Positions 32,568-41,804 of a stretch of DNA of 64,000 bases are shown in pieces (within the stretch, counting starts at the first letter, position 1; each line of letters begins with the position of its first letter). The position numbers and the translations under genes are program-made. The notes beneath the pieces were generated by a model that worked only from the letters and a program-made list of their open reading frames with translations, ran no database searches and was not told where the DNA came from. The DNA is from Victivallales bacterium (lineage in GTDB: Bacteria; Verrucomicrobiota; Lentisphaeria; Oligosphaerales; Oligosphaeraceae), in contig JAFXUD010000003.1 in NCBI GenBank assembly GCA_017535315.1, positions 87,114 through 151,113 of the forward strand, read 5' to 3'.

Positions 32568-34160
32568 ATTGGCGATGTTCCAGTAGTCGTTTGTAAGGAT
32601 GCAGTCGATGCCCATTTTCAGGAACTTGCGTGCCTCTTCTGGATCGTCGCTCCAGAAGACGTTGCAGAGGATGCCATTCTGGTGGGCTTTGTCGATCATC
32701 TCCTGGTTGAAGTATGGCTTGAAGAGCTGGACTTTGGAGCATTTGCACTCGATGGCGCGTTCAACGATGGTCCAGCCGTCGGGTGCGGCGCCCATGCAGC
32801 GCGGAATGTCGGGGGCTTCCTGAAGGGCGACCTTCAGCACATCGGCACTGCTCATGAAATAGACATGCTGACGCATGTCGTACTTGTCGATGAGGGCGAC
32901 AATCTTGCGGAACTTGTCCAGAGGGTAGAAGCTATTGGGATGCCCGTCCTCAATGTCCCCTTTGATATGCATGTTGATGATGACCTGGCGTGCAAATTTA
33001 GCCAGAACCTCCTCCAGCGGGAGGACTGGCAGCGGCGAAAGCCTTTCGGCAAACTTTCCGCTAAAGTTAAGCTGCAGCAGCTCTTCAAAGCTCTTTTGAT
33101 CGACGAAGCCCGTCCCGTTGGAGATGCGTTCCAGCTTTCGGTCGTGGACGCTGACAGGAACGCCGTCTTTCGTGAAGCGTACATCCAGCTCGATTTCGGG
33201 TGCGCCCAGGGCGATGGCGGCACCGAAGGCGGGCATTGTGTTTTCAGGGGCGAGGGTGCTGAAGCCACGGTGTGCGCAGATGCGTGGGTAGGGGTAGTCG
33301 CGGTCGCCAGGGATGGTCATACTGCCGCTCGGACGGTAGCTCCACGGGGTACGTCCCTGCTCGATGAAGCGGTCGTTGGCGATAGGCGCACCGCCGAATG
33401 TATTGCTGCGCATGTATTTCCAGTGCGGGTCGTCGATTTCGCAGGTGAAGATGCCAGTACGACTGCCGAAATCGCGGAGGAGCTTGCCATCGGGCGAGAC
33501 GGCCAGCGAAGTGCCACCGCACTCTGCGTCAGTTCCCATGGAGAGAGACGCGCGCAGGACGAAGCTGTTGCAGTTGAAGGCAATCATCTGGCTTTGGAGG
33601 CGCAGAATGTCCTGCCGTTCGCCACGCTGGAAGGAGGAGATGAGCACAATATCGGGATGCAATGTGCCAAGATGGGCGATGTATTCCGTGAAATAGGTGT
33701 CATAGCAGATGAGGAAGCCCAGACGCAGACCATCGACCTCCACAATGGAAGGCTGCGCGAAGGCGCGTGTGTAGCCGTTGTCCATTTTGAGGTTGTTCAC
33801 TTCACCAGCCGTCAGATGCTGCTTGCAGTAGTCACCGACAGGTTCGCCTTGCGTATTATAGACGCGCGTCAGATTTCGGAACACGCCTTCTGAAACTTCG
33901 CACGCATAGCTAAGCGCGACAATGGCTTTGCAGCGGCGCGCCGCCTGGCGGGCTGCGTCAACCAATTTCGCCGTGTTTTTGCGGACAAAGGGGTGAAACT
34001 CCTCTTCCGAAAAGCCAGAGGGCGCATTGCTGTACTCGGGCGTGAGTATCAAGTCACAGCTTTCGTCGCACTGCTCCAATGCGTTGATGATGAAATCGAC
34101 AGAAGTTCCTGCCTGCTCAGGCGTGTGGGCGTAGGGTGGTTGGATGGCACAAAGTTTCAT
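32553..34160 (-). CDS. Fusion: carbon-nitrogen hydrolase (nitrilase) + glycerophosphodiester phosphodiesterase
   Basis: A 535-residue two-domain protein. Residues 1-260 are a nitrilase-superfamily amidase with the full triad: E42 (LTPEYSN), K113 (DYCKQHL), C152 (LICYDTYF). Residues 290-535 are a GDPD/PI-PLC-type TIM barrel with H297-R-G, E306-N-T, E324-x-D326 and H339-D340, and a late NDYWN. Both halves keep their catalytic residues. There is no signal peptide. The pair suggests a substrate carrying both an amide and a phosphodiester, such as an N-acylated glycerophospho-ethanolamine, but that is inference. Its 5' leader carries long GC-rich palindromes. The start follows AAGGA. Confidence 0.85.
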   Translation of the reverse strand: MKLCAIQPPYAHTPEQAGTSVDFIINALEQCDESCDLILTPEYSNAPSGFSEEEFHPFVRKNTAKLVDAARQAARRCKAIVALSYACEVSEGVFRNLTRVYNTQGEPVGDYCKQHLTAGEVNNLKMDNGYTRAFAQPSIVEVDGLRLGFLICYDTYFTEYIAHLGTLHPDIVLISSFQRGERQDILRLQSQMIAFNCNSFVLRASLSMGTDAECGGTSLAVSPDGKLLRDFGSRTGIFTCEIDDPHWKYMRSNTFGGAPIANDRFIEQGRTPWSYRPSGSMTIPGDRDYPYPRICAHRGFSTLAPENTMPAFGAAIALGAPEIELDVRFTKDGVPVSVHDRKLERISNGTGFVDQKSFEELLQLNFSGKFAERLSPLPVLPLEEVLAKFARQVIINMHIKGDIEDGHPNSFYPLDKFRKIVALIDKYDMRQHVYFMSSADVLKVALQEAPDIPRCMGAAPDGWTIVERAIECKCSKVQLFKPYFNQEMIDKAHQNGILCNVFWSDDPEEARKFLKMGIDCILTNDYWNIANVLRG

Positions 34161-34180
34161 GACTGTTTTTCCTTTTTTTT

Positions 34181-34272
34181 CTGGGGAGGAGGAAGGGCCT
34201 CGGCCCTTCCTCCTCCCCAGGCCCCTTCCTCTATCCCATGTGCTTTTCCGCGCCGCCAGCGGCGCGGAAAAG
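34181..34272. repeat. Two long GC-rich palindromes
   Basis: Palindrome 1: perfect 19-bp arms 34181-34199 and 34202-34220 with a two-base centre. Palindrome 2: perfect 14-bp arms 34243-34256 and 34259-34272 with a two-base centre, followed on the + strand by a T-rich run. They lie 20-110 bases upstream of the nitrilase-GDPD start. The rest of the gap to 34503 (about 230 bases) shows no convincing gene. Confidence 0.7.
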
Positions 34273-34502
34273 GGGCTTTTTTCTTTCTTTTTGTGGGGAG
34301 GGGGCTCATGCTTATTGCTTAAGATAATGGCGCAATAAGGTTTTGCCAGTCACTGTTGGCTAAAATAGTTGCGGAGCATTACTGCAGGACGATTACGCCG
34401 TATCCTCAGGCGTTCCACCCATCTCTTGATTAAATTGAGTGCACAGTTTTTCAAAGAGTTCATCAGTCATTGGGCTACAAAACGCCGAATGAGGTGTATA
34501 TT

Positions 34503-35981
34503 ATGGCTGTAACACCCCCTAAAGCAAGTTATTTAGAACTTGATAACCTGTCCCAAAAGACCGCTTCAATCACAAAACAGATGACAACACTATTGCATAC
34601 TACTCCTGAATCCGTCGGCATAAGCTCCAAAGTCTTGCTGGAGGTAATGAAAGAGCTTTGCAAATTACAATATCTTAACAGCATAAGCATTTTGCGTCAT
34701 GGACGCTGTTGCCTTGAGGGGTGGGTTGCACCTTATTGCAGGGAAACTCCCCACCAGCTTTTTTCCCTGAGCAAGAGCTTTACCTCCTGCGGTATAGGAC
34801 TGGCGCAGGCAGAAGGCAGGCTATGCATTCAGGACAAGCTGGTCTCTTTTTTCCCTGAATACCTCGACTGCATTGTCGATTCCCGCATGAACAAGGTAAC
34901 GCTTGCCGATCTCTTGACCATGCGTTCAGGGCACTTGGCCTGTACGACACGATTCATGTTCGGCACAGATGATTATGTCAAGGCTTTTCTTTCTTCGCGG
35001 CTTGATACGGAACCAGGTACCCGTTTTACCTACAATTCAGGAGCCAGCTATATGCTGGCGGCAGTCATTAAGAAGGTGACGGGAGAGAATCTCCGTGAAT
35101 ATCTTGGCCCCCGCCTGTTTGAACCGCTGCAGATGACGCCTGGCATTTGGGAATGCTGCCCCAAGGGAATCAATCTAGGTGGCTGGGGGCTTTACCTGAC
35201 CACCGATGACATCGCCAAGTTTGCGCAGCTTTTGCTTCAGCATGGCAAATGGGAGAGACGACAAATCCTGCCAGAGGATTATTTGGCTGAGGCAACCCAA
35301 AAGCATGCCGACAACTCCATGAACGAAGCCCCTGACTGGAAACAGGGCTATGGCTACCACTTCTGGCGCTCCAGGCATGGCTACCGTGGCGATGGCGCTT
35401 CAGGACAGTATGCCATTGTCTTGGAAGAGCAGGATATCGCCATCGCCGTGACCTCTTGCGTGAACAATATGCAGGCGGAACTGGAGGTTCTTTGGGAGAA
35501 GTTGCTGCCGTATGTCCACGATGCTCCGTTGCCAGAAGCTCCCGAGGAGCATAGGGAAATGCTGGAATATCTTCAGAAGATGGCTATTCCCACGCCAGCC
35601 CCCTCTGCACCGACTTGGCATGCTCCCGCAACCTTCTGCTTTCAGGACAATCCTGCGGGCATCAGGCAATGCGACATCTTCTTCAGCGAAAAGGATTGTG
35701 CGTTGACTTTCCAGACAAATCGCGGCTCTGAACAACTACGTGCGGGATTCGGACACTTTGATTATTCTACTTTTCAACTCACCGATGCAATGCCACACCC
35801 CGTTGCCGCGTATGCAATCTGGAAGAATCCACACATACTTGAAATCCATAGCTTCATCTGCGATGGAACCTTCCGTGATATTTGGACCGTTGATTTCGAG
35901 GATTCAAAGGCTCCCTTGAAAAATCAAATGTTTTGCAGTTGTTTCCGTCCAGGTAAACCTCAATTCATCGTGACTACCTAG
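34503..35981 (+). CDS. Serine hydrolase of the beta-lactamase (class C / esterase) family
   Basis: A 492-residue protein. The nucleophile motif S-x-x-K is S88-L-S-K91 in QLFSLSKSF; the Tyr motif is YNSGASYML; a GDGASGQY loop stands in for the third motif. A C-terminal domain of about 150 residues (from SAPTWHAPATF) is added, as in EstB- or D-aminopeptidase-like relatives. No signal peptide is present, so it is probably a cytosolic esterase or peptidase rather than a resistance enzyme. ATG at 34503 is chosen because GAGGTG lies seven bases upstream; a TTG 11 codons earlier is possible. Confidence 0.8.
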   Translation: MAVTPPKASYLELDNLSQKTASITKQMTTLLHTTPESVGISSKVLLEVMKELCKLQYLNSISILRHGRCCLEGWVAPYCRETPHQLFSLSKSFTSCGIGLAQAEGRLCIQDKLVSFFPEYLDCIVDSRMNKVTLADLLTMRSGHLACTTRFMFGTDDYVKAFLSSRLDTEPGTRFTYNSGASYMLAAVIKKVTGENLREYLGPRLFEPLQMTPGIWECCPKGINLGGWGLYLTTDDIAKFAQLLLQHGKWERRQILPEDYLAEATQKHADNSMNEAPDWKQGYGYHFWRSRHGYRGDGASGQYAIVLEEQDIAIAVTSCVNNMQAELEVLWEKLLPYVHDAPLPEAPEEHREMLEYLQKMAIPTPAPSAPTWHAPATFCFQDNPAGIRQCDIFFSEKDCALTFQTNRGSEQLRAGFGHFDYSTFQLTDAMPHPVAAYAIWKNPHILEIHSFICDGTFRDIWTVDFEDSKAPLKNQMFCSCFRPGKPQFIVTT

Positions 35982-36002
35982 TGCTGAAATTACGAGGGGA
36001 GC

Positions 36003-36242
36003 AAATCGACACAGTTAGCCAGACATTCTGCGCCTTGCCGCTCCACTACGCTACGCGGCACGTCGCAAAGGACCTGGGGGGATCGTCTGCCCGTGGGTTT
36101 TGCTTCGCCGCTTTCGCGGCTTCGTTCCACCCATGGCTATGTTCTTGTCGCCGCTTCGCTGCTTACCTGGTTTTCGCTCGCGCCAGAGGCGCTCGCTTAA
36201 CCCACGTCTAGATTTTTGTCGCCGCTCTGCGGCTTATCCATT
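36003..36242. repeat. Family-1-related repeat, copy C (inverted, degenerate)
   Basis: On the - strand it carries the same modules as the family-1 elements: AAGCCGC...GGCGACAAGA, CATAGCC-TGGGTGG, AAAACCCACGG, GTGCCGCGTAGCGTAG and GGAGCGGCAAGGCGCAG, plus one extra hairpin module. The terminal inverted repeats are not recognisable. Its right end touches the stop codon of pgm. It fills the 261-bp gap between two genes that end toward each other. Confidence 0.65.
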
Positions 36243-37862
36243 CTACGATAGCAGTTGTGCGGCGTCGTCGAGGACTTGGGTGAGATGGTCTTGGGAGATG
36301 AAGGATTCTGCATAGACCTTGCAAATGTCCTCTGTGCCCGAGGGGCGGACGGCGGCCCAGCTGTCCTTGCAGGCGAGCTTCACACCGCCGATGGGAGCGT
36401 TGTTGCCAGGGGCGCGCGTGGCGATGGAGGTGATGGTGTCGCCGCCAAGGGCGGTGAGCGTCACGTTGTCGGGTGTCAGGGCGGCGACGGCGGTCTTTTG
36501 TGCGGCGGTGGCCTTGGTGTCGCGTCGCGAGTAGAAGGAGCGTCCGAACTTTGCCTCCAGTTCGGCGTAGTGCTGTGCGGGTGTCTTGCCTGTCGTAGCC
36601 GTGATTTCAGCGGCAAGCAAGGCGAGGATAATGCCGTCTTTGTCGGTGGTCCAGACCTTGCCGTCAAACTTGAGGAAGCTGGCTCCCGCGCTCTCTTCGC
36701 CGCCGAAGCCGATGGAGCCGTCAGTGAGGCCAGGGACGAACCACTTGAAGCCGACGGGGACCTCGACGAGCTTGCGTCCAAGGTCAGCGGCGACTCGGTC
36801 GATCATCATGCTGCTGACGAGGGTCTTGCCAATGCCTGTGGCGGCTGGCCACTGCTTCCTTGTTTGGAAGAGGTAGTTGATGGCGACGGCGAGATAGTGA
36901 TTGGGGTTCATCAAGCCGTATTTGGGGCAGACAATACCGTGGCGGTCGAAGTCGGGGTCGTTGGCGAAGCCCAGGTCGAAGCTGTCCTTCAAGGCAACGA
37001 GGCCCGCCATGGCGTATGGCGACGAGCAGTCCATGCGGATCTTGCCGTCATGGTCGATGCACATAAAGCCGAAGGTTGGGTCGTGATAGCCGTGCATCAC
37101 AGTGATGTCGAGTCCGTAGGTGTCGGCAATCTGCTTCCAGTATGCGAAGCCCGCGCCGCCGAGGGCGTCGGCTCCGAGCTTGAGGTTTGCCTTGCGAATG
37201 GCGTTGAAGTCGATGATGTCGGCGAGTTCTTTGATGTATGCTGTGGCGTAGTCGTACTCCTGGATGCAGGAGCTTTTGCGTGCCTCTTGAAGAGGGATGC
37301 ACTTGACGCCCTGGCAGCCATCCTTCAAATAGGCATTTGCGAGGGCGGCGATACGCTTGGTCATATCTTCGCCAGAGGGACCGCCGTGGGTGGCGTTGTA
37401 TTTGATGCCGCCGTCCTCGGGGGGATTATGGGAGGGGGTGATGACGATGCCGTCTGCCAGCTCTACAGGAGCTGCTTCATTGTAGCGTATGATGGTGCGC
37501 GAGATGACAGGAGTCGGTGTGAAACCTGGGGCCTTTGCGATGAAGGTCTGCACGCCGTTGGCGGCAAGAACGCTGATGGCTGTCTCATGGGCTGGTGTGG
37601 AGAGGGCATGGGTGTCCATGCCAAGGAAGAGGGGACCAGATGCCCCGAACTCTTTGCGCAAGTCGCAGATGGCCTGCACGATGGCCTTGATATGACTTTC
37701 CGTGAAACTGCCCTTCAGGGAGCTGCCGCGGTGGCCTGAGGTACCGAAGACGACGGGTGCGGCTTCGGCGTCGGGGATGGTCGTGTAGTAGCGGCTGATG
37801 ATGAGCGGGATGTCCGCAAGGTTTTCCTTGAGGGCGGGGGTGCCTGCATTGGGAACTGGCAT
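36243..37862 (-). CDS. pgm: Phosphoglucomutase (alpha-D-glucose phosphate-specific)
   Basis: A 539-residue enzyme interconverting glucose-1-phosphate and glucose-6-phosphate. Landmarks: VVFGTSGHRGSS near the N-terminus, the phospho-serine loop ITPSHNPPEDGGIKYN, the metal loop FANDPDFDRHG, the sugar loop FGGEESAGASF, and the C-terminal RPSGTEDICKVYAES. ATG at 37862 has a strong AAGGAG; the 11-codon upstream extension (LIANYNQGVI) is only translated heptamer repeat. It is the last gene of the long - strand block. Confidence 0.95.
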   Translation of the reverse strand: MPVPNAGTPALKENLADIPLIISRYYTTIPDAEAAPVVFGTSGHRGSSLKGSFTESHIKAIVQAICDLRKEFGASGPLFLGMDTHALSTPAHETAISVLAANGVQTFIAKAPGFTPTPVISRTIIRYNEAAPVELADGIVITPSHNPPEDGGIKYNATHGGPSGEDMTKRIAALANAYLKDGCQGVKCIPLQEARKSSCIQEYDYATAYIKELADIIDFNAIRKANLKLGADALGGAGFAYWKQIADTYGLDITVMHGYHDPTFGFMCIDHDGKIRMDCSSPYAMAGLVALKDSFDLGFANDPDFDRHGIVCPKYGLMNPNHYLAVAINYLFQTRKQWPAATGIGKTLVSSMMIDRVAADLGRKLVEVPVGFKWFVPGLTDGSIGFGGEESAGASFLKFDGKVWTTDKDGIILALLAAEITATTGKTPAQHYAELEAKFGRSFYSRRDTKATAAQKTAVAALTPDNVTLTALGGDTITSIATRAPGNNAPIGGVKLACKDSWAAVRPSGTEDICKVYAESFISQDHLTQVLDDAAQLLS

Positions 37863-37878
37863 GATGACTCCTTGATTG

Positions 37879-37970
37879 TAATTAGCAATTAGCAATTAAC
37901 AATTAGAAATTGGAAATTGGAAATTGGAAATTAGAAAAATGCTAATTGCTAATTGCTAATTGCTAATTTC
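37879..37970. repeat. Heptamer repeat array with inverted halves
   Basis: The left half reads TTAGCAA, TTAGCAA, TTAACAA, TTAGAAA, TTGGAAA x3, TTAGAAA; the right half is TGCTAAT x4. The two halves are partly complementary, so the array can fold into one long AT-rich hairpin. It lies between pgm and the ABC permease. Confidence 0.75.
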
Positions 37971-37975
37971 AAAAA

Positions 37976-40900
37976 TTATTCTTTGTTTTGAAGTAATTTG
38001 GCGGTTTCAGTGAGGCCAGCGGCGAGGGCGGGCCAGATGCCTGCCAGGGCGCAGACGCCGATGGCAAGCGCAAAGCCATGCGCAAGGGGACCCCACGGGA
38101 TTGTGAGCGGCGGGGCGATGACGCCGAACATCGGCGCCAGGGTGACCATGGAGGTGGCAACCCAGGCGTAGAAGAGGCCGAAGCAGAAGCTGAGCACGCA
38201 GGCACAAAGGCCGATGAGCAGCGCTTCCGCAAGTATCATCCGCACGAGTCCCCAGCGGGTGACGCCGCACGCACGGAGAATGCCCATCTCCCAGCGGCGT
38301 GACCGCACGGAGACAACCATCGTGTTGATGACGGCGATGGTGGAGAGCAGCAGGATGATGAGCGGCATCTGCGTCATGGTTTTGATGACGCCTGTCGCGC
38401 GGAACATAAGGGAGTTGTTCAGGCTCTCGTTGGAGCTTACTATTACGAAGTTGCGGTTGATGCCGCTGTCCCAGCGGGTGCCTCCCGCAAAGCTGTTGGC
38501 GCGTCTGGCATCGGGATTCGCCTGCGCAGCATCCAGGGCCACGACACGCATATAATCGACGATGTCGGTATAGCGCGTGCCTTTGACGGTGTCGAACCAA
38601 AAGAACTCCTGGTCGAGGGCACCGAAGTCCTCTATCAACGGCTGATAGGGGGTGAAGACGAGGCCCGCTGTGCGGCCAGAACTGACGCGCACGCCCGCGC
38701 ATTTGGACATCCACACCCACGCGAAATCGACCACGCCGACAACGGTGTACTCTGCGTAGTCGATTGTGGATTCATCCTGCTGTGGTTGCGGTACCATAGG
38801 ACCACGCATGTCCCGTGGGCGAGTGGCGGATTTGGCTAGGCGGATTGTGTCGCCAATATGGAGCTTGCCGTGGACGGAGAGCGTCTCTGGAATGACGCAG
38901 ACCCGTGCGTTTGGCTGCGAGAAGGCCTCGAAGGCCTTCTGACGGCTTCCTTCGATGAACTTGAGGCGGATTCTGGGAGATTTATCGCGCCAGGCCATCT
39001 CCGCATCGATACCCATCATGACGATGTTGGAGCCCATGGCGTGGGCTTCAGCCATCTTTTGGCGCAGGGATGCATCCATATTAGGCTGCGCGACACTGAC
39101 GCGCATGAAGGTGTCGGGAAGGATGCTTGGGAAGGAGCGTGCGGTGGCGGTGGTTTCCTCTGAAATGGCGCCCTCCTGGAAGCGTACCAGTACGTCAGGC
39201 ACGGTGGTGGGGACCCTGAACATGTTGAGCATGGAGGATGACCATATATGGATGGAGGTGAAGAGACCGAGCCCGATGGAGAGGGCGATGGTCGTGCCGA
39301 AGGTGCGCCATTGGTTGCTGGTGAGGATGTTGGTGAGGAAGTGCGGGTGGAAGCCGAACAGCTTCGCCAGAATCGGTCCTAGAATCTTCTCCGTGAAGAC
39401 GATGGTCCAGGGGAAGAAAAGCAGGAAACCAGCACCGAGGCAGAAGGTGCCCAGCGTGGTAAAGAGCTTGATGCGTGTTTTCACATCCAGCGGAAGCCAG
39501 AAGATAAGCACGGGGATGAGGGCCAGCAGGAGAAGCCCGAGGAGGCCGCCAATCAGCAGTTGCTTTCCGCTGAGCCGCCAGCCCTTGCGCACCATGGATT
39601 CTGTCGGCGAGACGCGGGTGGCACGGATGGCGGGCACGATGGAGGCCAACAGGGCGCCCGCCAGCGAGCAGCACAGCGCGAAGACCATGCACTGCCAGGT
39701 GAGCGAAACAATGGGGACGACGCCTGTGCGGAGACCGATGAGAAGCGTTAGTAGCAACCAGCCAGAAACGAGGCCGCCGAGCCATCCCAGAAGGCCGAGG
39801 ACGAGCCCTTCCAGCAGGATGAAGGCGGCAATCTGTCCTTTGGTGAAGCCGACAGTCCGCAGCATGGCGAGCTGGCGTATCTTTGCGGAGACCCCCATGC
39901 TCAGGGTGGTGAAGATGATGAAGACGGAGGCGAGGATGACGATGCCGATGGTTGACCAGGCCTGACCGATGATGGCCTTGTCCGCGTTGGCACCGCCAAG
40001 CTCCTCGTTTTCCGCCTTGACAGGGAGGGTGTCCTTTTTGCGGATGCGGAGGGATTCGAGCGGTGCGCCGCATTCAACCTCCAGTTTTTTGTAGAAAGCC
40101 TCCTCTTTGAAGCCCTCCTTCAACTGGACAAAGGCTAGGTTGACAGTTTCGTCGTCGCCGCTGATTGCACCAGCGTCGGTAAGGGAGACATAGACGGAGG
40201 GGGCGGTCGGGTCGATAGGCTGCCGTCCGAAACGGCCACTACGAGGTCCTCTCATTCCGCCAGGTCCACCAGGCCCAGGGAAAGGGCCACGCTGGGGTTG
40301 TGTCCCTGGCTGCGAGGGGGCATTGGATTGCGCGGCTGCTGGACCCGCTGGCGTGGGGGGAGCAGGCTGTCTGGCTGGAGCGGGAGCTTGTGGAGCACCC
40401 ATCTGCTTGCCGCCGATGCCGAGGCCGAATCCGAATGAGAAGGTGTTGCCGCCTCGGTTGTGTGTTTCCTGCTTGATGAGCGGCTTTTGCTTGAGCTTGC
40501 CGACGACGGTCAACTCAAATTCGCCGTTTGAGTTCTTGATGCGGATTTTGTCGCTGATTTTGATCTTGCGTGAAGATGGCGAGCCGTCTGGCGAGGCAGT
40601 GAGGATGGCTTCTGCGGGGGCGCCTAGGACGCACTCCATGGAATTGGCAAACCAGCGCCCCTCTGCGAGTTCAAGCGGGGTTTCCTTATCGCCGATGCCG
40701 AGCAGCATGGGGCTGCGGCGGTCGCCCATGCCGTTGGGGACGAGGGCGGGGTCGAACTCTTCGAGAATCATCGTCTGGGGGCCTTGCCATCCATAGCAGA
40801 TGCGGGTAGCCTCGTCCATATCCTCGATGGCGTCGGTGATCTCTTCACTGAGGTTGCCGTCGGTGCAGAGGGCGAGTGAATAGACACCAAGGTAGTCCTT

Positions 40901-41053
40901 GCTGCCATTGTCGTCGGCAAGGGAGGCGACGTCGATGCTTGCGATGAACCAGACGATGAGGCAGCAGGTTGCGGCGATGGCGGCAAGCGCGAAAGCAAGC
41001 ATGGAGCGATGGCGGATGAAATCCCGCCAGACCAGTTTCAGCAGGAATCCCAT
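37976..41053 (-). CDS. ABC transporter permease, MacB/FtsX type, with Pro/Gly-rich insertion
   Basis: A 1025-residue permease with an N-terminal helix (residues 17-40), a long periplasmic region, a first FtsX core of three helices around residues 375-480, further helices near 500-560, a second periplasmic region and a final FtsX core (IKTMTQMPLIILLLSTIAVI to the end). A stretch of about 65 residues (roughly 215-280) is low-complexity Pro/Gly/Ala/Gln (APAPARQPAPPTPAG and FPGPGGPGGMRGPRSG). Such a segment is unusual in the MacB periplasmic domain. It starts 7 bases after its ATPase gene. Probable substrates are lipoproteins, peptides or lipids. Confidence 0.85.
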   Translation of the reverse strand: MGFLLKLVWRDFIRHRSMLAFALAAIAATCCLIVWFIASIDVASLADDNGSKDYLGVYSLALCTDGNLSEEITDAIEDMDEATRICYGWQGPQTMILEEFDPALVPNGMGDRRSPMLLGIGDKETPLELAEGRWFANSMECVLGAPAEAILTASPDGSPSSRKIKISDKIRIKNSNGEFELTVVGKLKQKPLIKQETHNRGGNTFSFGFGLGIGGKQMGAPQAPAPARQPAPPTPAGPAAAQSNAPSQPGTQPQRGPFPGPGGPGGMRGPRSGRFGRQPIDPTAPSVYVSLTDAGAISGDDETVNLAFVQLKEGFKEEAFYKKLEVECGAPLESLRIRKKDTLPVKAENEELGGANADKAIIGQAWSTIGIVILASVFIIFTTLSMGVSAKIRQLAMLRTVGFTKGQIAAFILLEGLVLGLLGWLGGLVSGWLLLTLLIGLRTGVVPIVSLTWQCMVFALCCSLAGALLASIVPAIRATRVSPTESMVRKGWRLSGKQLLIGGLLGLLLLALIPVLIFWLPLDVKTRIKLFTTLGTFCLGAGFLLFFPWTIVFTEKILGPILAKLFGFHPHFLTNILTSNQWRTFGTTIALSIGLGLFTSIHIWSSSMLNMFRVPTTVPDVLVRFQEGAISEETTATARSFPSILPDTFMRVSVAQPNMDASLRQKMAEAHAMGSNIVMMGIDAEMAWRDKSPRIRLKFIEGSRQKAFEAFSQPNARVCVIPETLSVHGKLHIGDTIRLAKSATRPRDMRGPMVPQPQQDESTIDYAEYTVVGVVDFAWVWMSKCAGVRVSSGRTAGLVFTPYQPLIEDFGALDQEFFWFDTVKGTRYTDIVDYMRVVALDAAQANPDARRANSFAGGTRWDSGINRNFVIVSSNESLNNSLMFRATGVIKTMTQMPLIILLLSTIAVINTMVVSVRSRRWEMGILRACGVTRWGLVRMILAEALLIGLCACVLSFCFGLFYAWVATSMVTLAPMFGVIAPPLTIPWGPLAHGFALAIGVCALAGIWPALAAGLTETAKLLQNKE

Positions 41054-41060
41054 GGTTACC

Positions 41061-41798
41061 TCACTTGCCTGGCTTGGCGTTTGGAAGATCGCTTAGGATG
41101 GCACCGTCCTTAAGGGTGACGATGCGGTCTGTCCAGGCGGCTACGGAGGGTTCGTGGGTGACGACGACCATGGTGTGGTGGCGTTCGTCGCAGAGCTGGC
41201 GCAGCAGCTTGCAGATGATGTCGCCGTTGGCGGAATCGAGATTGCCTGTGGGTTCGTCGGCGAGGAGGAGCGAACCATGGGTGTTGGTGGCGAAGTCGAG
41301 AAGCAGGGCGCGGGCGATGGCGACGCGCTGCTGTTCGCCGCCTGACAATGCATCGGGATAGTGGCGCCTGCGGCTTGTCAATTGCAGGCGTCCCAATAGT
41401 TCATCCAGCCCCTTATGGAGTTTGGTGTTGTCGATCTCCTTGTCCTGGTAGCCCGCGAGGATTGGCAGCATGATGTTCTCCTCGGCGGTGAGGGTGGAAA
41501 TCAGATTGAACGCCTGGAAGACAACGCCGATGTTCTTGCGCCTGAAGAGCGTCAGCTTGCGGTCGGACATCCCGTTCAGCAGTGTTCCGTCGATGGTAAC
41601 GGTGCCTTCTGTGGCATTCGTCAACCCTCCGATGATGTGGAGCAGGGTGCTCTTCCCCGAGCCACTGGGGCCCATGATGGAAAGGAACTGCCCATGGGGT
41701 ATCTCCAGGCTGATACCGTTGACGGCTACGACATCGGCAGAGGCAGTGCCCTTGTAGATTTTTTTGATGTCATTAAGGATGACGTGGGGTGTTGCCAT
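41061..41798 (-). CDS. ABC transporter ATP-binding protein (LolD/MacB type)
   Basis: A 245-residue ATPase with Walker A GPSGSGKSTLLHI, Q-loop in VVFQAFNLI, signature ALSGGEQQRVAIARALL, Walker B SLLLADEPTGNLD and the switch histidine in VVVTHEPS. The sequence around the signature and the length fit the LolD/FtsE/MacB group, agreeing with the FtsX-type permease directly downstream. The upstream fucosidase gene ends 6 bases before it. Confidence 0.9.
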   Translation of the reverse strand: MATPHVILNDIKKIYKGTASADVVAVNGISLEIPHGQFLSIMGPSGSGKSTLLHIIGGLTNATEGTVTIDGTLLNGMSDRKLTLFRRKNIGVVFQAFNLISTLTAEENIMLPILAGYQDKEIDNTKLHKGLDELLGRLQLTSRRRHYPDALSGGEQQRVAIARALLLDFATNTHGSLLLADEPTGNLDSANGDIICKLLRQLCDERHHTMVVVTHEPSVAAWTDRIVTLKDGAILSDLPNAKPGK

Positions 41799-41804
41799 AA
41801 GCTG

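Noticed and set aside
34350..34463. A 37-codon - strand frame (MNSLKNCALNLIKRWVERLR...).
   Set aside because: Basic composition is suggestive, but there is no clear ribosome site or family match, and chance frames of this length are common.
36255..37739. A 494-codon open frame on the + strand opposite pgm.
   Set aside because: It is the antisense of a complete phosphoglucomutase with all motifs; GC-rich codon bias keeps the opposite frame open. The same applies to long opposite frames at 32550-33893, 27996-29030 and 15031-16347.
37863..37895. Eleven extra N-terminal codons for pgm.
   Set aside because: They are translated heptamer repeat; the downstream ATG has a strong Shine-Dalgarno and fits the family start.
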